From the NCBI RefSeq assembly GCF_003574655.1, contig NZ_QNUM01000005.1, positions 372,001 to 436,000 of the forward strand: 64,000 nt of DNA, written 5' to 3'. The DNA comes from Cohaesibacter haloalkalitolerans. Its GTDB lineage: Bacteria > Pseudomonadota > Alphaproteobacteria > Rhizobiales > Cohaesibacteraceae. A program made the position numbers and the translations under genes. Of the stretch, positions 35,694 to 43,954 are shown one piece after another (within the stretch, counting starts at the first letter, position 1; every line of letters starts with the position of its first letter). Below the pieces are notes generated by a model. The model was not told the origin of the DNA. It made no database searches and saw nothing but the letters and a program-made list of their open reading frames with translations.

Positions 35694-35707
35694 AATACAT
35701 TACTCAA
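35691..35707. promoter_or_regulatory. IRO-type (RirA) box before the exbB/tonB operon
   Basis: TTGAATACATTACTCAA matches TTGA-N9-TCAA. It is the third such box in the locus. It lies 174 bases before the chosen start of the first gene of the operon. Confidence 0.65.
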
Positions 35708-35880
35708 CAAATAGTATTGTGTCGGAAGTCTTTGCTCTGATTGGCTTTAGCGCAGGCTGGCGGGTCGGAGTGCGAAAGCGCCATCGGGATTTTCCCGTGA
35801 GCAGCAGAACCAGTGCCCCAAGCGCTGGCGCTCAGACGTTGGCCGTTTCATCGATAACGACAGATTGGAGTTTCGCCCGC

Positions 35881-36330
35881 ATGGTTTGTCGCCAGTCCAT
35901 TCTTTTTGGTCTTTGCTGCTCATTGCTGATAGGAGGCACTACCGGTGCCAACGCTGCGGCGTACGGAGTGGGGGAGAAAAATCCTTCCATTTCCATTGAA
36001 TTGAACAACGCTCAGCCCGTTGATAATGCGTGTCGTTTGTCATTCCTCATACAGAATGATCTCGGCTCTCCGCTTGATGCGATGAGCCTTGAGATTGTTA
36101 TTCTCGATAACGCAGGTCTCGTTCAGGATCTGATGGTCCTGAGCACCGGGGCGCTGGCAAAGGACAAACGGCGTCTGCGTCAGTTCGACTTGCCCGGAGG
36201 CGGATGTGAGGATCTTGGCGAAATCCTGATCAACGATGTCGCCGACTGTCAGGGGGAGGCCGTGACAAAAGACGTCTGTCTCAAGGCGCTGGAACCTTCC
36301 TCCAAGACCCAGATAAAGCTTGGTCTCTGA
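35881..36330 (+). CDS. Exported protein of unknown function, first gene of the exbB/tonB operon
   Basis: A 149-residue protein with a Sec signal (VCRQSILFGLCCSLLIGGTT, mature near ANAAAYG). The mature part is about 125 residues with four cysteines (CRLSF, GGGCED, DCQGE, DVCLKAL) that could form two disulfides. Segments such as LSFLIQNDLGSPLDAMSLEIVILD suggest a beta-sandwich. I do not recognise a named family. The ATG at 35881 begins the signal; the open frame extends to 35719 without a signal-like start. It is 43 bases before exbB, so it may be a periplasmic helper of the TonB system. Confidence 0.65.
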   Translation: MVCRQSILFGLCCSLLIGGTTGANAAAYGVGEKNPSISIELNNAQPVDNACRLSFLIQNDLGSPLDAMSLEIVILDNAGLVQDLMVLSTGALAKDKRRLRQFDLPGGGCEDLGEILINDVADCQGEAVTKDVCLKALEPSSKTQIKLGL

Positions 36331-36373
36331 GCTGCTCAAACCCGAATTTGCCTTACTGGAATAGATACCAATC

Positions 36374-37177
36374 ATGCCCACCACACTCTCTGAAACCCCG
36401 ACAATCACAACACCTGACCTTGTCGATGGTGCAACATCACCAGTGGCCCCGGCACCCGTGGCGGCTGATGTCGGGTTTGACCCCCATGCCGTAGTGGAGC
36501 AGGTAAGAGCCATGATCGACATGGGCGGCCCGGTGGTCATGCTGCTTGTGGTGCTGTCGGTTCTGTCGTTGGCGGTCATCCTGTACAAGCTCTGGCAATT
36601 TTCGCTGATCGGGGTTGGGCGTCACGGGCGGGCTCGCAAAGCCCTGATGCTATGGCAGGCGGGCAGTAAGGACGAGGCGCTGTCGTTGCTTGACAAGGGC
36701 AAGTCACCTGCGACCATCGTCGTTGCCCATGCCATGCGCGGGCAGATGCATCATGCGGACAAGCCTGAGCTGATACGCGAGGATATCGAGCGGGTGGCGC
36801 TTTTGTCCCTGTCTCGCACCCGGGTCATGTTGCGGTTTCTGGAAACCGTCGGGCAGATTTCGCCGCTGTTGGGGCTATTCGGCACTGTGATAGGCATGAT
36901 TGAAGCCTTCCAGCGCCTGCAGGAGGCTGGGGCGACTGTTGATCCATCCGTTCTTGCTGGGGGGATCTGGGTCGCACTTTTGACGACGGCCGTGGGGTTG
37001 GCCGTCGCCATCCCGGCCAGCCTGTTTGCCGACTGGTTCACCACTCGCGTCGAACGTGAGCAGAGTGTGATGGAAGAGCTGGCCACCGCCGTGTTGACCG
37101 GACAGATCACGGATAAGGTCGTGACCGGGAAAGGTTCGTTATCAAGTCATCAGGCGGAGCTGATTCATGCGTCTTGA
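36374..37177 (+). CDS. exbB: ExbB/MotA/TolQ proton-channel protein
   Basis: A 267-residue membrane protein with three helices: near 55-75 (GPVVMLLVVLSVLSLAVILY), then two in the C-terminal half (ISPLLGLFGTVIGMIEAFQ and IWVALLTTAVGLAVAIPAS). The family uses the proton gradient with ExbD to energise TonB. The N-terminal ~50 residues are Pro/Ala/Thr-rich and extended. It overlaps exbD by eleven bases. Confidence 0.92.
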   Translation: MPTTLSETPTITTPDLVDGATSPVAPAPVAADVGFDPHAVVEQVRAMIDMGGPVVMLLVVLSVLSLAVILYKLWQFSLIGVGRHGRARKALMLWQAGSKDEALSLLDKGKSPATIVVAHAMRGQMHHADKPELIREDIERVALLSLSRTRVMLRFLETVGQISPLLGLFGTVIGMIEAFQRLQEAGATVDPSVLAGGIWVALLTTAVGLAVAIPASLFADWFTTRVEREQSVMEELATAVLTGQITDKVVTGKGSLSSHQAELIHAS

Positions 37178-37550
37178 AGCCACGCGCAAACGACGCTCCA
37201 TCGTCGGGCTGACTTCGTTGATCGACGTGATTTTTCTGCTCCTGCTGTTCTTCATGCTGTCTTCCACCTTCTCGCGCTACAGTGAGCTTGATCTGGGTGT
37301 CGCAGGGGTAGGGACAGGGCGTGGGCAAACGCCAAAACTGATCATTTCCGTCTCAACGGAAGAGGGTGTCCGCCTCAATGGCAAGGTCGCAGACCTGTCG
37401 GATCCGGATGTCGCACTGGCTCCCTTCATTGCAGAAGGCGTCACCTCGGCAGTTGTTGTGCCCAAGGGGGATGTCAAACTGCAGACGCTGGTGTCCCTGT
37501 TGCAGAACCTCAGGAACAGCCAATTGAAATCTGTGTCTCTAGCCAATTGA
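37167..37550 (+). CDS. exbD: ExbD biopolymer transport protein, copy 1
   Basis: A 127-residue protein with one N-terminal helix carrying the family's membrane Asp (LTSLIDVIFLLLLFFMLSSTF) and a periplasmic domain. It starts inside the end of exbB. A second ExbD-like gene follows, so this system encodes two distinct versions. Confidence 0.9.
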   Translation: MRLEATRKRRSIVGLTSLIDVIFLLLLFFMLSSTFSRYSELDLGVAGVGTGRGQTPKLIISVSTEEGVRLNGKVADLSDPDVALAPFIAEGVTSAVVVPKGDVKLQTLVSLLQNLRNSQLKSVSLAN

Positions 37551-37587
37551 AGCGAGGAGGCCCAAGCCATCTGGCCGGGGTATCAGC

Positions 37588-38025
37588 ATGCGCATGCACA
37601 AGGCGAAAGCCCACAAGAAAATTCTGCCGGATAATACCATCCCGCTGATCAACATCGTCTTCCTGATGCTGATCTTCTTTCTGATCGCCGGAACGGTTGC
37701 TCCACCGGTGACCCCGGAGTTGACCCCACCCAGCGCCCGGACCCTGCCGGATGTCCCACCCGCAGGCAATGCGATTGAGATCCTTGCGGACGGGACGCTT
37801 GTCCATCGCGGAGAGCGACTTGCGCTGGATGACATTCTGGCGCTTTTTCCCGCCCCGATGCCCAGTGAGAAGCCGGAGGACGCCCCGGTTGGTGCCCCGG
37901 GCGACACTTTGCAAATTCTGGCAGACAAGGATCTGCAAGCCTCCGTTTTGATGCCGATTTTGCAGGCCTTCCGGGCAGCAGGGCACAAGAAGATTCGCCT
38001 TATAACATTGCAAGAGAGGAACTGA
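37588..38025 (+). CDS. exbD: ExbD-like biopolymer transport protein, copy 2
   Basis: A 145-residue ExbD/TolR-family protein. The helix reads IPLINIVFLMLIFFLIAGTV: the position usually held by the proton-carrying Asp is Asn (INIVFLML versus IDVIFLLL in copy 1). The periplasmic part has a Pro-rich linker and a short alpha/beta domain. Loss of the Asp suggests a structural rather than proton-conducting role, possibly pairing with copy 1. The last base of its stop overlaps the tonB start. Confidence 0.88.
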   Translation: MRMHKAKAHKKILPDNTIPLINIVFLMLIFFLIAGTVAPPVTPELTPPSARTLPDVPPAGNAIEILADGTLVHRGERLALDDILALFPAPMPSEKPEDAPVGAPGDTLQILADKDLQASVLMPILQAFRAAGHKKIRLITLQERN

Positions 38026-38969
38026 TGCGATCGTCAGGTTTGTTACTGTTCATCGCTCTCTCTCTTGTCGTGCATGGGGTTGGAGCGTGGTATTTTGTCA
38101 AGGACCCGGAGGTGATCAGGGAAGAGCGCGGGGCAGGGGTTGCGGCGCTTGAGATTGGCGGTCTGTTTGATTCCGTCGCTCAGGATGCGGTGGAGTCCGC
38201 AGCCATCGAGCCTGTCCCGTCTCAGGCCCGGGTGGTCAAGCCAACAACAGCCACCCCGGTTGAGCCCATTGCGCCCGTTCGAGCAAGCCCTGCTCCCGTT
38301 GTGCCGCAGCAGGCCGTGGAGGTTCCGATAGAGGAACTGGCGGCCAATGACGCTTTGTCCGAGCCGGATATCCTGAAACCACGGGAAGCCAAGACCGTAG
38401 AGCCAGAGCAGCTTGAACCTTCTGAGACACAAAAGATGGAAGCCCGAGAGCCGGACGCGCGGGCCGTTGAAACCATAAAGCCGGTTGAAGCCCCAAAGGC
38501 GATTGCCGAACTACCGCAGATCAAGCCAAAACCTCCTGTGAAGGCTAGCCGGGCAAAGACGCCACGCAACGAACAACAGGCAACCGTAGCGTCTCGCCGT
38601 GGAGGCAATGTGGCCAGTGACAAGGGGCAGAAAGGTGCAACTGGTGGCAACGGTGGCAAGGGAGCGTCCAACGGCAACGCCGAGACCTCCAACTACATGG
38701 GCAAGGTCCGTTCCCGTGTAGCCAGCAAGAAGCGCTATCCCAACGCCGCGCGGCGAAGGGGGGAGACCGGAACGGCGGTCATCCGGTTTGTCGTGGCCCG
38801 GAATGGAGCAATGAGCGGCCTCAATCTGGTGCGGTCTTCCGGCAGCGCGATACTCGATGAGGCCGCCCTTTCGATGGCGCAACGGGCCGCTCCCTTCCCG
38901 ACAATCCCCGCTTCAAGCGGCAAGGCGAGTATCAGCTTCACGCTGCCCATCAGCTTCGCCAAAAACTGA
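38025..38969 (+). CDS. tonB: TonB-family energy transducer
   Basis: A 314-residue protein: short N-terminal membrane anchor (LLLFIALSLVVHGVGAWYFV, about 5-24), a long Pro/Glu/Lys-rich periplasm-spanning region to about residue 220, and the C-terminal TonB domain with KKRYPNAARRRGETGTAVI and FPTIPA near the end. It transmits ExbB/ExbD energy to outer-membrane receptors such as the one at 27887-29941. It follows the second ExbD gene by a one-base overlap and ends the operon. Confidence 0.92.
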   Translation: MRSSGLLLFIALSLVVHGVGAWYFVKDPEVIREERGAGVAALEIGGLFDSVAQDAVESAAIEPVPSQARVVKPTTATPVEPIAPVRASPAPVVPQQAVEVPIEELAANDALSEPDILKPREAKTVEPEQLEPSETQKMEAREPDARAVETIKPVEAPKAIAELPQIKPKPPVKASRAKTPRNEQQATVASRRGGNVASDKGQKGATGGNGGKGASNGNAETSNYMGKVRSRVASKKRYPNAARRRGETGTAVIRFVVARNGAMSGLNLVRSSGSAILDEAALSMAQRAAPFPTIPASSGKASISFTLPISFAKN

Positions 38970-39287
38970 AAGCCTGCCCGGACATGACCGCCCGGTAGGC
39001 AACAAAGCCAAGGGTTTCCCGCCGCCATGCTGCGACGAAAGACCGCCCTTGCCAGCCTTTGGAAGGCGCTTGAAAATCAAGCCCTTGGTGTTCAATGGGC
39101 GGTGGGCTGACTTTTTGCTAATATGGTCATCATCAAGCATTTCATATGGTCGATTACAATCGGTTACCTTCGGATACCATTTGCCTCTTTTGTGCGCTCA
39201 GTTGTTCGCGTAATTTCTAATATATAAAAATATATCCGGTTACGGGTCTCGATTCGTCTGTTTTTCGACACATCAAAGAGCTTGATC
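38970..39287. promoter_or_regulatory. Intergenic region before the RND efflux operon
   Basis: A 318-base gap with no gene. ATATGGTC occurs twice, at 39121-39128 and 39144-39151, and ATACCAT (39175-39181) is its partial inverse; CGGTTAC occurs at 39161 and 39238. These repeats may be operator sites for the efflux genes. The first half ends in a possible hairpin followed by TTTTT near 39110-39117 that could terminate the tonB operon, but the stem is weak. Confidence 0.35.
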
Positions 39288-40628
39288 ATGAGCATACTCA
39301 AAAAAGCACTCCTGCTTCCCCCCGTTTTGATTGCCATCGCCATAACCATGGCATCCGCCCAGAATACCAAGCCCCCGCAAGCAGCGACCGATGTCAAGGA
39401 AAAGGCAACTCCGGTCAAGGTCATCGGCGTCAAGGCCGTGACGGCGGTTCCTTTCGTCTCCGGATATGGCAAGGTTCAGCCGGATCGAACCTGGGATGCA
39501 GTTGCGCAGGTCGCCGGGCCAGTGGTCTGGACAGCGGACAAGCTCAGAAGTGGCTTGCTGATCCCTGCCGGAACAAGCCTCCTGAAGATAGACGAGCGAG
39601 AATACCAGTTGAGCCTTGCCCAGATCGACGCCCAGATCGAGGCGCTCAACGCCAAGGACGAGACGACAAAGGCATCCCTCAAGATCGAGGAACGGGCTTC
39701 GCTGTTGCTGCAGGATGATCTTGATCGCAAGAAACAATTGATGGCGAAGGGCTCGGCTTCTCAAGCCATCGTCGACACGGCGGAAAGGGCCTCCCTCACG
39801 CAGGATGCAAAGGTGCAGACGTTGGTCAGCACGCTCAAGTTGAACGCCGCCGAGCGCAAGGTCCTGTTGCAACAAAAGGAAATTGCCGCGCTTGATCTCG
39901 AACGAACCGAACTGAAGGCGCCGTTCGACGTGCGGCTCAATACCGTCGATATCTCGCTGGGGCAATATGTCAACAAGGGCCAGCAACTGTTTTCGGGTGA
40001 TGGCATATCGGTCGCCGAAGTGGTCGCCCAGTTCCCGATCGGGGCCCTGAGTTCGCTGTTCAACAAGCCGGGTGAGACGGGCAGCCCTCTGGCCTCGCTG
40101 GAGGCGGGCAGTGATGGCACATCGGACCGTCATGATGCCATCAAAGCAAAGGTTGTCTTGCGGACGCCGCGCAACGATATCGTCTGGGACGCCAAACTCG
40201 ATCGGGTCACCGCTGCGATGGACCCGAAAACCCGGACGCGCGGCATCGTGCTGACGGTGAGTGATCCCTATGGTCAGGCCACGCCGGGACAGCGCCCGCC
40301 GCTGGTGCGCGATACCGCAGTCGAGGTCATCCTGCAGGGGCAGCCGAAGAAGGACAAGATTGCCATTCCCGCTTCGGCCATTCGCAAGGGCACGGTGATG
40401 GTTGTCGACGCCGAGAAACGGCTGCATTTCAAGCCGGTCAAGGTCGCCTATATTCAGGGGGATATCGCTGTGTTGGCCTCCGGGCTGGAACCGAACGAGA
40501 AACTGGTGGTCTCTGATCTGCCCGCGCCGGTAGATGGCATGCTGGTTGGTCCCAAGCCGGACAAGGCGCTGCTTGAACGCGTGATGGCTGAAGCCTCCGG
40601 TAAAGCTGCTAGCAAAGGGACCAAATAG
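39288..40628 (+). CDS. RND efflux periplasmic adaptor (membrane-fusion protein)
   Basis: A 446-residue HlyD/AcrA-type adaptor. A signal (ILKKALLLPPVLIAIAITMA) leads into the lipoyl half (SGYGKVQPDRTWDAVAQVAG), an alpha-helical hairpin (residues ~100-190, QIDAQIEALNAKDETTKASL), the second lipoyl half, a beta-barrel and a membrane-proximal domain. No lipobox Cys is present. It connects the inner-membrane pump, encoded two bases downstream, to an outer-membrane channel not encoded here. ATG 39288 is preferred over TTG 39282. Confidence 0.88.
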   Translation: MSILKKALLLPPVLIAIAITMASAQNTKPPQAATDVKEKATPVKVIGVKAVTAVPFVSGYGKVQPDRTWDAVAQVAGPVVWTADKLRSGLLIPAGTSLLKIDEREYQLSLAQIDAQIEALNAKDETTKASLKIEERASLLLQDDLDRKKQLMAKGSASQAIVDTAERASLTQDAKVQTLVSTLKLNAAERKVLLQQKEIAALDLERTELKAPFDVRLNTVDISLGQYVNKGQQLFSGDGISVAEVVAQFPIGALSSLFNKPGETGSPLASLEAGSDGTSDRHDAIKAKVVLRTPRNDIVWDAKLDRVTAAMDPKTRTRGIVLTVSDPYGQATPGQRPPLVRDTAVEVILQGQPKKDKIAIPASAIRKGTVMVVDAEKRLHFKPVKVAYIQGDIAVLASGLEPNEKLVVSDLPAPVDGMLVGPKPDKALLERVMAEASGKAASKGTK

Positions 40629-40630
40629 TC

Positions 40631-43600
40631 ATGATCCGCTATTTTGCCAAGCATCCCACGGCAGCGAACCTGCTGATGGTCGCCATATTGCTGGTCGGTG
40701 CCCTGTCTCTGCCAAAACTGCAGCGGGATACCTTTCCCGAAACCGATCCGACGCAGGTTGAAGTCCGCGTTTCCTATCCCGGTGCAACGGCGCTGGATGT
40801 CGAGGAGGCCGTCTGTCTCCGCTTCGAAGAGGCGCTTGGCGTCATTCCCGACAAGCTGGAAATGACCTGCGAGGCCCGTGAAAACCTCGCCATCGCGGTC
40901 GTGACCATGATCGAAGGGCGGGATTTCGACACCTTCTACAACGACATCAAGAGCGAGATCGAGGCGATCACCGGTTTTCCCGAAAACGTGGAACGCCCGA
41001 CGGTCACCAAGATGGAACGCACGGCAACGATTGCGACAATCGCCATCACCGGTATTGATGATCCGCAGAGCCTGTTTGCCTATGCCGACAAGGTGCTGTC
41101 CCGCGTGATGCGCAACAAGCAGATTGCGCAGGCCACGATGAAAGGCTTTGCCGATCCGTTGATCGATGTGCGGGTCGATGAAACTGCCCTCAGGGATCTC
41201 GGCCTCAGCATTCCCGATGTTGCCAACGCGATCAAGGCGCAAAGCGTTGATCTTCCGGCTGGCACGCTGGAAACCAAAAGCGGGGATCTGGTGTTGCGCT
41301 ATGCCGACCAGCGCCGCAAGCCGCGCGAGTTTGGCGAAATTGTCATCAAGAGTTCGGCCGATGGCGGCATTGTCCGCCTCAAGGATATCGCAACGATTTC
41401 CAAGCAGTTCGAGTTTGCCGAAGACAAGGTAACCTTCAACGGCAAGCGCGCCGCTCTTATCGAAATCGCCAAGACACCCAGTCAGGACACCCTGAAGGTC
41501 AAGGCCATCATCGATGATATCCTTGCCAAGGAAAAGACCATGGCGCCTCCGGGTGTCAGTCTCGACATCTCGCAGGATGTGTCGCCCAACATTGTCGATC
41601 GCCTGAGGATTCTGACGTCCAATGGCATTCAGGGGCTAGTGCTGGTGTTCCTGACGATGTGGCTGTTCTTCTCGTTGCGGTATAGTTTCTGGGTTGCGAT
41701 GGGCCTGCCGGTGTCCTTCCTTGGCGCAATCTTTGCCATGAATGGACTGGGCTATACGCTCAATACCATGACCATGGTCGGGCTGATCGTCTCCACAGGT
41801 TTGTTGATGGACGATGCGATCGTCATTTCGGAGAATATCGGCGCGCGCCTCAAGAGGGGGGAAAAGGAACTCGATGCTGCGGTCAAGGGCACCATGCAGG
41901 TGTTGCCGAGCGTCATCTCGTCCTTCCTGACAACGATCCTGATCGTTGGGCCACTGGCGCTCATGGCAGGCAAGATCGGCGCCGTTCTCAAGGTGATGCC
42001 GGTCATTCTTGTGATCACGCTGGCAATCAGCCTCATCGAAGCCTTCCTGATCCTGCCATCCCACCTCTATCATTCGCTCTCCAAACAGGGCGCACGGAAG
42101 CAGTCCCGGTTCCATGCAGCCTTTGAACGAGGGTTCGAGGCCTTCCGGAATGGCGTGTTCGGGCGGGCAATCGACTGGGCCATTTCCTGGCGTTACCTCA
42201 CCACTGGCGTGATCATCGCTATGCTGATTCTCGCCTATGTGCCCTTTGCCAACGGGATGCTGAAGTTTCGCTCCTTCCCGACGCTGGAAAGCGATACCAT
42301 TCAGGCCCGCATCCTGATGCCGCAGGGCACGACGCTGGATGAAACGGAAGTTGCCGTCCAGCAGGTTGTGACCGCACTTGGCAAGGTGAACGAAGAGTTC
42401 AAGCCAATGCAGCAGGAAGGCCGCGATCTGGTCCAGAATGTGCTCGTCTATTATGGCGTCAATGTTGATGCCAACGAGAAAGGGCCGCATCTGGCTACCA
42501 TCAGCGCCGATCTCATCCGCGCTCAGGACCGCAAAGGTTCCCTGCAGGCCATGCTCTCCCAATGGCGCAAGCTCACCGGACCGGTGCCGGGCAGTCTGGC
42601 CATGAAATTTACCGACAAGGAACGCGGCGTGGCAGGCAATGCCATCGATATTCGCTTGCAAGGTGGTGATCTTGGCGAGATCAAGGATGCCGGTGATGCC
42701 CTCAAGGCATTTCTCGCGGGCTACGACGGGGTCGTCGATGTACTCGATGACCTGCGCCCGGGCAAACCGGAGTTTATCATCAAGCTGCATGACGACGCTG
42801 GCGGACTAGGACTGACAGCCAAGACGGTATCAGAAGAATTGCGCTCCATCGTGCAAGGCAATACCGGCCTAGAAATCCAGACCGGGCGCTATGGCGTCGA
42901 CGTCCGTGTGCGCCTCGCCGAGGGAACGATCGACAGCCGCGGCGGGATCAATGCGCTTTACGTCACCGCCTCTGACGGTTCCAAGATCCCACTGGCAACG
43001 GTTGCTGACATCACCGAGAGCCGCGGTTATGCGCGCATCAACCGCGTCGACGGGCAAAGGACTGTTTCCGTGATCGGAGCCATCCGGCCAACGGTCGTCA
43101 ACGCCCGTGAGCTGATGATGGAGGTGAAGACCCGGTTCGCACCGGAACTCAAGAAGCAGTTCCCGGGCGTGACGATGGCCTTCAACGGGCAAGGCAAGGA
43201 AGCAGCAACAACCGGCGGGTCACTGCTGACCAATTTCTACATCGGCATGGCCTTCGTTTTCATCCTTCTGAGCTTCCAGTTCCACAGCTACATCCTGCCA
43301 TTTGTTGTGATGGCCGCGATTCCGCTGGGCGCCATCGGCATGGTGATCGGCCATCTGTTGATGGGGCTGGATATTTCCATTCCGAGCCTCGTCGGGTTGG
43401 CAACCCTGTCCGGTGTTGTGGTCAACAACTCGATTCTGCTTGTATCCTTCATCTATGAAGAGATGGAGGCCGGACACGATGTGATGGAGGCGACCAAGAA
43501 AGCGGCCAAGGCCCGTCTGAGGGCCGTGGTGCTCACGTCGCTTACGACGATTGCCGGGCTTCTGCCTCTGCTGGCTGAAACCAGCACGCAGGCGCAGTTC

Positions 43601-43726
43601 CTGATCCCGCTTGTCAACAGCCTTGCCTTTGGCCTGCTGACGGCAACCATCCTGTCGCTGTTCCTCGTGCCTAGCCTGTTCGCGATCCTTACGGATTTCG
43701 GCTTTGGCCGCAAGAAGGCACAGTAG
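40631..43726 (+). CDS. RND-family efflux pump, inner-membrane subunit
   Basis: A 1031-residue AcrB/MexB-superfamily protein with the expected twelve helices and two large periplasmic loops. The N-terminus (FAKHPTAANLLMVAILLVGA), helix-4 proton-relay aspartates (GLLMDDAIVISENIG) and helix-10/11 motif (GVVVNNSILLVSFIYEEM) are intact. It exports toxic compounds using the proton gradient. The adaptor gene is immediately upstream; no TolC-like gene or regulator adjoins. The substrate cannot be inferred. Confidence 0.92.
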   Translation: MIRYFAKHPTAANLLMVAILLVGALSLPKLQRDTFPETDPTQVEVRVSYPGATALDVEEAVCLRFEEALGVIPDKLEMTCEARENLAIAVVTMIEGRDFDTFYNDIKSEIEAITGFPENVERPTVTKMERTATIATIAITGIDDPQSLFAYADKVLSRVMRNKQIAQATMKGFADPLIDVRVDETALRDLGLSIPDVANAIKAQSVDLPAGTLETKSGDLVLRYADQRRKPREFGEIVIKSSADGGIVRLKDIATISKQFEFAEDKVTFNGKRAALIEIAKTPSQDTLKVKAIIDDILAKEKTMAPPGVSLDISQDVSPNIVDRLRILTSNGIQGLVLVFLTMWLFFSLRYSFWVAMGLPVSFLGAIFAMNGLGYTLNTMTMVGLIVSTGLLMDDAIVISENIGARLKRGEKELDAAVKGTMQVLPSVISSFLTTILIVGPLALMAGKIGAVLKVMPVILVITLAISLIEAFLILPSHLYHSLSKQGARKQSRFHAAFERGFEAFRNGVFGRAIDWAISWRYLTTGVIIAMLILAYVPFANGMLKFRSFPTLESDTIQARILMPQGTTLDETEVAVQQVVTALGKVNEEFKPMQQEGRDLVQNVLVYYGVNVDANEKGPHLATISADLIRAQDRKGSLQAMLSQWRKLTGPVPGSLAMKFTDKERGVAGNAIDIRLQGGDLGEIKDAGDALKAFLAGYDGVVDVLDDLRPGKPEFIIKLHDDAGGLGLTAKTVSEELRSIVQGNTGLEIQTGRYGVDVRVRLAEGTIDSRGGINALYVTASDGSKIPLATVADITESRGYARINRVDGQRTVSVIGAIRPTVVNARELMMEVKTRFAPELKKQFPGVTMAFNGQGKEAATTGGSLLTNFYIGMAFVFILLSFQFHSYILPFVVMAAIPLGAIGMVIGHLLMGLDISIPSLVGLATLSGVVVNNSILLVSFIYEEMEAGHDVMEATKKAAKARLRAVVLTSLTTIAGLLPLLAETSTQAQFLIPLVNSLAFGLLTATILSLFLVPSLFAILTDFGFGRKKAQ

Positions 43727-43751
43727 GCGTCAGGGCGCATCGTTTGAAATG

Positions 43752-43787
43752 AAACAACCGGCAGGCTTCGCGGTCTGCCGGTTGTTT
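43752..43787 (+). terminator. Strong terminator after the RND operon
   Basis: AAACAACCGGCAG (43752-43764) pairs perfectly with CTGCCGGTTGTTT (43775-43787) around a ten-base loop, followed by ATATTTG. A 13-bp stem 26 bases after the pump stop is a convincing terminator; its A- and T-ends could work in both directions. Confidence 0.9.
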
Positions 43788-43843
43788 ATATTTGGGCGGG
43801 CCATTCGTTTGGGGTTGCCCCTTGTGATCTTTGCAAAAGAAAA

Positions 43844-43867
43844 AGTGGCTTGATGGGTCAAGCCACT
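43844..43867 (-). terminator. Terminator after the UgpC-type ATPase gene
   Basis: On the minus strand AGTGGCTTGA (43867-43858) pairs with TCAAGCCACT (43853-43844) around four bases, followed by TTTTCTTTTGC. The 10-bp stem and U-tract lie 87 bases past the stop of the ATPase gene. Confidence 0.88.
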
Positions 43868-43954
43868 CTGAAGTTGGTCTAAGTGCTCTTTTGCTGCCTC
43901 TCGGCAGGAGGAGAGAACGGAAAAGAAGTCTTGTTGGCGCAGGCCCCTCGAGCC

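Noticed and set aside
41636-42790. Open frame opposite the RND pump gene
   Set aside because: Antisense to a highly conserved pump; no ribosome site and atypical composition.
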